This document shows positions 58,901 through 64,000 of a DNA stretch of 64,000 nt, in pieces. Position numbers and translations under genes: made by a program. The DNA lies in the NCBI GenBank assembly GCA_014238945.1, contig JABAAB010000103.1, positions 1-64,000 on the forward strand, given 5' to 3'. The first letter of the stretch is position 1; each line of letters begins with the position of its first letter. The DNA comes from Lysobacterales bacterium (GTDB lineage: Bacteria > Pseudomonadota > Gammaproteobacteria > Xanthomonadales > SZUA-36). The notes beneath the pieces were generated by a model. It was not told where the DNA came from, did not search any database, and worked only from the letters and a program-made list of their open reading frames with translations.

Positions 58901-60331
58901 CTGGCCCTCGAGGGCCCCTGCACCACCAAATTCAAATGTCGAAGCAGAACCGTTGAAAGAATCCTGTAGCAAATTCTGTATACGTCGACGATCCGCTTTA
59001 CAAATAGCCGAAACGTATTCCATTCCTACAACTTCACTCATGTGGTCCAGACCCAACATATCCAAACCGGACCGATTCATGGAAGTGATGTTCCCTTGCA
59101 GGTCAATCTCGTGGATACACACCGGTGCACGTTCAAACAGGTTGCGGTACCTCAACTCGCTATCGATCAATGCCTCTTCCGCATTGATGCGCGCGCTTAC
59201 ATCGGCGACCACCGCGACAATTCCCATTACTTCACCATCGGAATCGCGTGAATAGTCCCAGGTGACTTCCACATTGATGATTTGGCCATCTCTGGTCAGA
59301 TTGTTGGCAATGATGGTGTATGGCGTTGGCTGATCCTTAAAATGAAACTTCATTTGCCTGATAAAATCCCGGCGCTGGTCTTCGGGGACAAACTCGCTGG
59401 CTTGACGGCCAACCAACATACCCGGTTCATAGCCCAGCATATGATGTCTGGCCGCATTGCCATACTTGATGACCCCGTTAACATCAATTTCCTGGATACC
59501 GTAGGGAAGCGTGTCGAGCAACAGGGCCAGTCGTTGTTTGCTTTCACTTGAAGCCCGCTGAAATTTCGCGCGTTCTGTGATGTCCTGGGCAATGCCCAGT
59601 ATCAAATCACGACCATTTAATGTCAGGGGTATGGTGCTCACTTCTAAGTGCACCAACGAACCATCACGATGGATCAATGTTACGGGGTCCCTGGCGCCCT
59701 TCCGCTCTTCAAGGTCCCGGCTGAAGTTGGAGTAAAGTTGAGGCAAATGTTCCTGGGGTACAAAATTTGAGAACGATTTTCCTATGAACTCTTTCCTGGT
59801 ATATCCCGCGATCATTTCTGCCTCGCGATTCGCATCCACGAATACACCCTCGAAATCAATCAGGTACATGGCACCGGGTGCGTTTTCAAACAGTGAATGG
59901 AAGCGCTCTTCACTCTCCTTCAGATTATCAAGTGTTTTGTCCTGTGCTTTTCTCCGCTCAACCTCGCCCAAGGCACTTTTCAGTGTCGGTACCAGTTGTT
60001 CGGGTTGATTTTTTTGAACCAGGTCCTGGGCACCGGATTTTAGAAGCCTGATAGCCTCGTTGGCATCCAATTTGTCCCAGGTACCGATAAAAGGAATACA
60101 GGGATCGGATTGCCTCAGTATTTCAATGGCTGACAATGCATCGAAACCTGTAGTGGAAAGGTCAAAAACAACACCATCCCATTTTTCTTTTTTCAGTTCG
60201 CTGCGCATGGCAGTTGCACTGTCTACCTGCCGGCAGTAAAGCCCGGGCCATTCGTCCTTTAGCACGCTTTCTACTTGCTCTGCGCCTTTTCCGGAACCAT
60301 CAATGATCAAAACGCGTAACGAGGTTGGCAT
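55985..60331 (-). CDS. Giant hybrid sensor kinase: degenerate REC, five PAS, kinase, REC, two HPt
   Basis: 1448 residues, no membrane segment. In order: a receiver-like domain (1-125; [10 protein letters not shown] has only one acidic residue of the usual pair); PAS domains at about 140-260, 265-390, 395-515, 520-640 and 685-800; phospho-His821 in [11 protein letters not shown]. ATPase motifs are [17 protein letters not shown] and [13 protein letters not shown] full receiver has Asp1117 ([13 protein letters not shown]). Two HPt domains have His1273 (VHTLKGAAG) and His1394 ([12 protein letters not shown]). ATG 60331 has AGGA upstream; the longer frame starts at a TTG. It belongs to the BarA/ArcB class of phosphorelay kinases. 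No output regulator adjoins it. Confidence 0.92.
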   Translation of the reverse strand: MPTSLRVLIIDGSGKGAEQVESVLKDEWPGLYCRQVDSATAMRSELKKEKWDGVVFDLSTTGFDALSAIEILRQSDPCIPFIGTWDKLDANEAIRLLKSGAQDLVQKNQPEQLVPTLKSALGEVERRKAQDKTLDNLKESEERFHSLFENAPGAMYLIDFEGVFVDANREAEMIAGYTRKEFIGKSFSNFVPQEHLPQLYSNFSRDLEERKGARDPVTLIHRDGSLVHLEVSTIPLTLNGRDLILGIAQDITERAKFQRASSESKQRLALLLDTLPYGIQEIDVNGVIKYGNAARHHMLGYEPGMLVGRQASEFVPEDQRRDFIRQMKFHFKDQPTPYTIIANNLTRDGQIINVEVTWDYSRDSDGEVMGIVAVVADVSARINAEEALIDSELRYRNLFERAPVCIHEIDLQGNITSMNRSGLDMLGLDHMSEVVGMEYVSAICKADRRRIQNLLQDSFNGSASTFEFGGAGALEGQTFSSSFIPIFENEGSVARIMGVSSNITERLKAEQMEGELRKLASAVEQSPESIVITNLKAEIEYVNESFLNSTGYKVEEVIGTNARILQSGLTPQDTYSNLWKTLKEGKTWQGEFINQSKDGTQFTENAIVAPIRNPDGSVTNYLAIKEDITEKKQISRELDQHRHHLEEMVERRTSQLAKSRHKAEAAAEALRESDAQFKQSAKVASLGHWRFDHLINNYIDVSDEYARILGYTKDEFLRANSEKTMGYSYVLPEDREHTQINRKQANTAVVEYRVIRSDGNLRNVREHFTKIFNDNGELISSEGTLQDITGMKQVESELQRAKQAAEAANLAKSAFLANMSHEIRTPMNAIIGLTHLLQRSSPNPDQRERLSKIDSSAEHLLSIINDILDLSNIEAGKLTLERSSFQLYELLDQVESLLRDQASTKGLTIEIDCVRQPQWFSGDQTRLRQALLNYFGNAIKFTDQGVITIRAEIVEANRKDVLVRFEVQDTGIGIAAGKLADLFGAFEQADASTTRKHGGSGLGLAVTSRLVQLMGGEVGVKSKSGQGSTFWFTARLAIVEDHDNKLNESQEIVDDAETLLRTEYGGSRILLAEDNAINREVAEALLSSVGMQVESAKNGREAVEMIAASEFDLVLMDIQMPEMDGLEATRVIRSRHRNKNLPILAMTANVFDEDRKACLKVGMEGFVAKPVEPNNLFSAIVNWLPKPDVSKEMENAPVVVPEAQENEGGTDLSYRLEQIEGLNVKKGLLNLSGDLSSYLELLEQFDTGFMAAVKDLDDHVAHARTKVVQSTVHTLKGAAGTLGLEKIQKCADQLELILRGGAASLEEDIVRQQLHTLNIELEKFHFALSEANGNPDKGDLRPIDPAALNSVFGDDVAAHARILKKFASQSEEILSGIESAFEQRDEEQVSFLSHKLKSSARTVGADNLSDLCLALETASQHPDWDEIDILAPGMRPEVERVKRYVDRL

Positions 60332-60505
60332 AAATACAATCCTTTGGTTTACACCCCTCCCCGACAGATTCAGTGAAACCTGCTCTGATATTAGCCTGTC
60401 TGTTTGCAAATTTCATGATATAGATCACGCTTTTTTACACAGTATTGGAGGTTATATCCTGTCAAAACCGGATTTTGACCAGCAGGAAACAGTATTCGGC
60501 CCCTG

Positions 60506-61033
60506 TTATCTCTCAAGACGGATGTCCACCATCAGGTCATTGGCAAAACCTTCCAATTCACTCTCTAGCGCTTCAATATCACTGCCTGGTGGTAACAACA
60601 GGTTCGCCCTGGCCCTGAATAAATCCCCACCCGCCATCGAGGCACTTTCAATAGCGGTTTCAAATGTGTTGACACTGACGTGGTGATTGGCCAGCACGCG
60701 CGTGACATCGGCAACAATTCCCGGGCGATCATTACCAACCAGCTCCATGGAAAAACTTTGCGATTCACCTGCCCCGGTTCCGGTCTCATGACCTTCACAA
60801 GTCTGTACAATTATCCGCAAACCCCTTTCTTCAAGTCCTCGTAGTTCGTCAATGCATACCCCGGTTACACCGGCAGGCACCGAAGCAAGGAGAATACCTG
60901 CAAACTGGCCAGCCAGCGAACTCATGCTGCTCTGGGTCCAATTGCCGCCATGGCTATTTAAAACACCGGAAACCGTCTCGATAATTCCGGGTTGATCATT
61001 TGCGATAACGGTCAATACAATGGGGGTATTCAT
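60506..61033 (-). CDS. GcvR-like protein with two ACT domains
   Basis: A 175-residue protein built of two ACT domains: IVLTVIANDQPGIIETVSGVLNSHGGNW (about 5-80) and FSMELVGNDRPGIVADVTRVLANHHVSV (about 93-170). E. coli GcvR has the same build; it binds GcvA and represses the glycine cleavage genes according to glycine level. No gcv gene is in the window, so the target is uncertain. Single gene, divergent from padR. Confidence 0.85.
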   Translation of the reverse strand: MNTPIVLTVIANDQPGIIETVSGVLNSHGGNWTQSSMSSLAGQFAGILLASVPAGVTGVCIDELRGLEERGLRIIVQTCEGHETGTGAGESQSFSMELVGNDRPGIVADVTRVLANHHVSVNTFETAIESASMAGGDLFRARANLLLPPGSDIEALESELEGFANDLMVDIRLER

Positions 61034-61162
61034 GATTCACTTTTCCGCACAGGTTGACGATTTGTGCTCCCATCATATCGGATTCAAATAGACATTGGGA
61101 TCATAGTGCAACGGGATATTCATTCACTTCTGGTCCATGTTTGTGGATGTGACTTTGTATTA

Positions 61163-61181
61163 ATATATCTAACTGATATAT
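61163..61181. promoter_or_regulatory. Palindromic operator candidate before padR
   Basis: ATATATC-TAACT-GATATAT is a perfect 7-base inverted repeat with a 5-base centre, 14 bases before the padR start codon and overlapping any promoter there. PadR proteins commonly repress their own operon at such sites. Confidence 0.55.
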
Positions 61182-61195
61182 AGAAGCGAAACAAC

Positions 61196-61840
61196 ATGGC
61201 CAGAAAAAAGAAGACATGGCTCACCATCCTCGGCTTACTCAGCTGGAAACCGATGTCCGGATACGACATTAAAAAGTATATAGAGATTGGGCTATCGCAT
61301 TTCTGGAGTGAGAGTTATGGACAACTATTCCCGGCCCTGAATGGGCTGGTGGATCAAGGTCTCGCCACGCGCCGGCAGGCAGTAAGTGCCGGCAAAAGAA
61401 AAAAGAATATTTACACCATTACACCCCTGGGCCGCAGCCAGTTCATTGCATGGCTTGGCGGACCCATAGAACAATTGAGTGTTCGTAATGAGGCATTGCT
61501 GAAGTTTTTTCTGGCCTCAAAACTGTCCACCTCTCAAAGCATTCACATCATTGAACAGTACCGGGACCAACAGCGGTCACTGCATGCGTTGTACCTTGAG
61601 TCGGAGCTAATTTATCGGCGGGCGCTGGAAAATGATGAGCTGCCCGAAGAACTGGCGTCGCTGATCGAATGGCATAAAACCCCGACTCAGCGTGACGCTA
61701 AGAGCAACCGTCAACAACTTGAGGTTTTTTACCTGACACTCCGCCATGGAGTGTTGCACGTGGAAGCCAGACTGGCCTGGTGTGACGAGGCTTTGTCGCG
61801 ATTAAACGGTATGAGTACCAGGAAAGAACATGGAAAATAA
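61196..61840 (+). CDS. PadR-family transcriptional regulator
   Basis: A 214-residue repressor. The N-terminal winged helix (ILGLLSWKPMSGYDIKKYIE, FWSESYGQLFPALNGLVDQGL, NIYTITPLGRSQFIAWL) is typical PadR. The C-terminal half (about 100-205) is the Vir-type helical dimerisation and ligand domain. It overlaps the following CPBP protease gene by 11 bases, and a palindrome lies just before it. A self-regulated two-gene operon with the membrane protease as target is likely. Confidence 0.92.
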   Translation: MARKKKTWLTILGLLSWKPMSGYDIKKYIEIGLSHFWSESYGQLFPALNGLVDQGLATRRQAVSAGKRKKNIYTITPLGRSQFIAWLGGPIEQLSVRNEALLKFFLASKLSTSQSIHIIEQYRDQQRSLHALYLESELIYRRALENDELPEELASLIEWHKTPTQRDAKSNRQQLEVFYLTLRHGVLHVEARLAWCDEALSRLNGMSTRKEHGK

Positions 61841-62579
61841 GCATGCACCCCATAGTGAGATCGGTAGCCTGGGAAATTGGTTGCTGACCAATAGAAAAGC
61901 CGGTATCGCGGAAATCATCTGGGTTTTTGGAGGCGCTTTTGTGGTCATGGCGCTGGTCGAAATGCTCCTGGGTGGAACACCGGCCGCGCAACAGGCATCC
62001 GTTACCGCCGCGATCATCACCATGCTGTTGCTGTTGTGGGCGGGGTTGAAATTGAGAGGCCAGCGCCTGACCCATTTCGGTCTCAAATTCGGAGCAATCA
62101 GCGTACGCAGTGTTACCAAGGCCGTCTTACATTCCATACCCACGTTCCTCGCGGCAACACTGGCTTTTGTAGCGGTCGCCTCTCTCATCGGATTGATGGT
62201 GACCAGCCCGGATAAGGCCGATTACAGCGCGTTTGCCTATCTGAAGGACAGACCGTGGGCACTGGCAGGATCCATAGTCACGCTTTGGTTCACCGCTTCT
62301 TTTGCCGAAGAAGTCATATACCGGGGTTTCCTGATCACCCGTATTGCGGAAGTTGCCGGCGATCACCGTCATTCGATGAAGCTGGCCGTCTTGTTGAGTT
62401 CCATACTGTTTGGACTGGCACACTATGCCTGGGGTCCGGCGGGAATCCTGCAGACTTTTGCCATGGGTCTGGTGCTGGCCATCGCCTACCTGAAATCTGG
62501 AAAAAACCTGTGGGTCACCATCCTGGCACACGCCTACATGGACACCGCACTGCTGGTCAGCATCTACTTCAGTCTCTGA
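61830..62579 (+). CDS. CPBP-family intramembrane glutamic metalloprotease
   Basis: A 249-residue protein with about six to eight membrane helices and the CPBP/CAAX signature: SFAEEVIYRGFL with the EExxxR motif, LLSSILFGLAHYAWG, and a final His in LAHAYMDTALL. Members cleave within or next to the membrane and include bacteriocin-immunity and maturation proteins. It is the second gene of the padR operon and starts within the padR end. Confidence 0.92.
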   Translation: MENKHAPHSEIGSLGNWLLTNRKAGIAEIIWVFGGAFVVMALVEMLLGGTPAAQQASVTAAIITMLLLLWAGLKLRGQRLTHFGLKFGAISVRSVTKAVLHSIPTFLAATLAFVAVASLIGLMVTSPDKADYSAFAYLKDRPWALAGSIVTLWFTASFAEEVIYRGFLITRIAEVAGDHRHSMKLAVLLSSILFGLAHYAWGPAGILQTFAMGLVLAIAYLKSGKNLWVTILAHAYMDTALLVSIYFSL

Positions 62580-62658
62580 ATCGACACCCCCTAACCAGCT
62601 AAACTTTGACCTACCCGCAGTGAGCCACCCTGCGGAAACAGTCACCTGGCTTACGGGG

Positions 62659-63864
62659 CTACTCCCGAACCGCCCTGGTCAGTGCCTTATAAAATGCATT
62701 CTGCAGGGCCCAGTCAGGCCGGTTGCTGGCAACTGCACGCGCACTGTGCAGGGCGATGACCACATTTTCCTCCGGGTTGATGTAAATACCCTGTCCAAAA
62801 ACCCCAACGGCCCGGTAGATCCCTTCTCCCGTCAACCACCACAGGTAACCGTAGCCGTCATAGCCATTCGACGGTGTGGTTGACTCCTTCATCCAGTTAT
62901 CAGGCAAAACGGCCGACCCGTCGGCGAGGTGACCATTGTTCAGGGCAAACAGGCCTATGCGTCCATAATCACGCAATGTAGCGTTGATACAACAACCACC
63001 CTGCTCGCCACCCCCGGGTTCGGCCAGCATCCAGTTGGCATCGGATTCCATGCCAAACGGTTGCCAGATTTTTTCCGTCAGGTAGGTCGACAGGTTATTG
63101 CCGATTGCCGAACGCAGCAATGTGCCCACCAGATTGGTTTCAGCAGTGTTGTAGTTGAAAACTTCACCGGGTGCTGAATCACGTGGTTTGTTACGCAGGT
63201 ATTCATAGATTCCCAGCGTAGTCCAGTTGGCACTGTTGACGTCCGAGGCGGGGTCAGCATAGTCTTCATTCCATTCCACACCCGAGGACATCTGCAATAT
63301 GTTACCGATGGTTGACTGGTCATAGGCCGAATTCTTCAGACGCGGCAGGTAGTCGGTGACCTTTTCGTCAACGCTCTGGATATAACCATCCTTGATCGCT
63401 GCACCAACCAGCAGGGATGTGACAGATTTCGCCACCGAGAAAGACACCCAAAGATTTTCTTCCGTATTTCCCAGGCCATAGCGTTCATAAACGATTTTAC
63501 CGTTCTTGATAACCAGCATTCCTGCAACATTTTGCTGGTAAAAATACTGGTCAACGGTGAGCACATCATCATCGGTCCTGATCTCCACGTCGGCGAGGTT
63601 CAGTTTCTGCTCGGGCAGCTCCAGTGTTGTTTCACCGGCAAGTATTTTGCGCGTGGGGAAAATCATGTTGAGATTTCGGTAACCGGCGACCTGTTGCTCG
63701 GGTGTCCAGAACAGGAAGTTTTCCGGTGATCCCAGGTGTTGCATGTCCTCCGTCGGGTCCATCACCGGTGCCTTTGACCAGGCCGGTGACGACCAGGCAA
63801 GTGCCGAGCCACTCAGAATCAGGATGGCAATGGTTTGTAACATCGATATTCTGTGCTCATACAT
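62659..63864 (-). CDS. Exported serine hydrolase, class C beta-lactamase family
   Basis: A 401-residue protein of the beta-lactamase/DD-peptidase (S12) fold. It has a signal peptide (about 1-30) and the catalytic Ser and Lys in SFSVAKSVTSLL (SxxK). The Tyr of the YxN-type motif is in FNYNTAETNLVGTLL, and PDNWMKESTTP with GYGYLWW near the C-terminus is as in esterase-like members. AGGA lies 8 bases before ATG 63864. Such proteins are esterases, amidases or peptidases more often than antibiotic resistance enzymes. A partial membrane-protein gene ends 15 bases upstream on the same strand. Confidence 0.9.
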   Translation of the reverse strand: MYEHRISMLQTIAILILSGSALAWSSPAWSKAPVMDPTEDMQHLGSPENFLFWTPEQQVAGYRNLNMIFPTRKILAGETTLELPEQKLNLADVEIRTDDDVLTVDQYFYQQNVAGMLVIKNGKIVYERYGLGNTEENLWVSFSVAKSVTSLLVGAAIKDGYIQSVDEKVTDYLPRLKNSAYDQSTIGNILQMSSGVEWNEDYADPASDVNSANWTTLGIYEYLRNKPRDSAPGEVFNYNTAETNLVGTLLRSAIGNNLSTYLTEKIWQPFGMESDANWMLAEPGGGEQGGCCINATLRDYGRIGLFALNNGHLADGSAVLPDNWMKESTTPSNGYDGYGYLWWLTGEGIYRAVGVFGQGIYINPEENVVIALHSARAVASNRPDWALQNAFYKALTRAVRE

Positions 63865-63879
63865 TTCAAATTTCCTGTC

Positions 63880-64000
63880 TCAGGAACGGGGTTTGTCCGC
63901 ATACTGGACCTGTCCCGCTTCATCCTGGTTGGGACGGGCTTTAAACCGTTGTATGTCGATCCAGGGCATCCAGCCAGCCAGAAGCATATACGCAAAACCT
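63880..64000 (-). CDS. C-terminal end of a gene running out of the window (membrane protein)
   Basis: The reverse strand from base 64000 is open to TGA at 63880-63882 and encodes GFAYMLLAGWMPWIDIQRF followed by a hydrophilic tail ending DKPRS. One hydrophobic segment is visible. The gene ends 15 bases before the serine hydrolase start, so the two are probably in one operon. Family not recognised. Confidence 0.5.
   Translation of the reverse strand, partial: GFAYMLLAGWMPWIDIQRFKARPNQDEAGQVQYADKPRS

Noticed and set aside
62659-63864. Serine hydrolase as an antibiotic-resistance beta-lactamase
   Set aside because: The SxxK and YxN-type motifs fit the whole S12 superfamily, and length and C-terminal motifs look like esterase/peptidase members; no resistance context.

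Overview
The window reads as a chromosomal segment of a heterotrophic gammaproteobacterium. The evidence is a complete F1Fo ATP synthase operon of proteobacterial type (atpIBEFHAGDC) placed next to rsmG-parA-parB, gamma-type OppABCDF components, a GcvR-like ACT protein, a proteobacterial plant-type glutamate-cysteine ligase, and REP-like palindromes between genes. No rRNA, tRNA, CRISPR array, prophage or transposase was seen. The genus is not determined; an uncultured marine or sediment lineage is only a guess.

Layout. 1-7.4 kb: an isoquinoline 1-oxidoreductase-like molybdenum hydroxylase (iorB truncated by the window edge, iorA) divergent from an operon of a Tat-exported spermidine-dehydrogenase-like flavoprotein, propionyl-CoA synthetase and a secreted cupin. 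7.4-9.3 kb: a possible 17-codon gene and a two-gene unit for a Gly/Asn-rich secreted protein and a membrane-anchored PDZ protein. 9.5-15.6 kb: three sensor kinases and one receiver protein in visibly AT-richer DNA. 16.0-18.4 kb: a compact tryptophan tryptophylquinone (TTQ) amine dehydrogenase cluster: heavy chain, an unknown 79-residue protein, light chain and a c-type cytochrome. 18.5-21 kb: a TPR/TonB-like protein and a broken repeat protein. 21.1-31.6 kb: the ATP synthase operon, an OsmC protein, parB, parA and rsmG. 31.6-39.4 kb: a lipoprotein and an oligopeptide ABC transporter with two tandem binding proteins. 39.5-47.7 kb: gshA, a collapsed macA-macB-sensor kinase locus, a HI0933-family flavoprotein, a secreted amidohydrolase and an FMN alpha-hydroxy-acid oxidase. 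48.1-52.5 kb: exported M13 and M28 metallopeptidases. 52.8-60.3 kb: a wrecked hybrid kinase beside an intact 1448-residue hybrid kinase. 60.5-64 kb: GcvR-like protein, PadR regulator with CPBP protease, a serine hydrolase and a partial membrane protein.

How the parts fit. Two periplasmic amine-oxidising systems (the TTQ enzyme and the SpdH-like flavoprotein), a molybdenum hydroxylase and propionyl-CoA synthetase suggest use of amines and short acids. Opp, M13, M28 and the amidohydrolase suggest peptide scavenging. The most unusual element is the TTQ cluster. It lacks every known maturation gene (mauD, mauE, mauF, mauG), carries an unknown small gene coupled to the light chain, has Ser where characterised enzymes have an Asp needed for cofactor formation, and ends with a cytochrome whose mature part has no methionine. 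Gene decay is the second theme: the macA/macB/kinase fusion, the hybrid-kinase pseudogene and the repeat-protein pseudogene.
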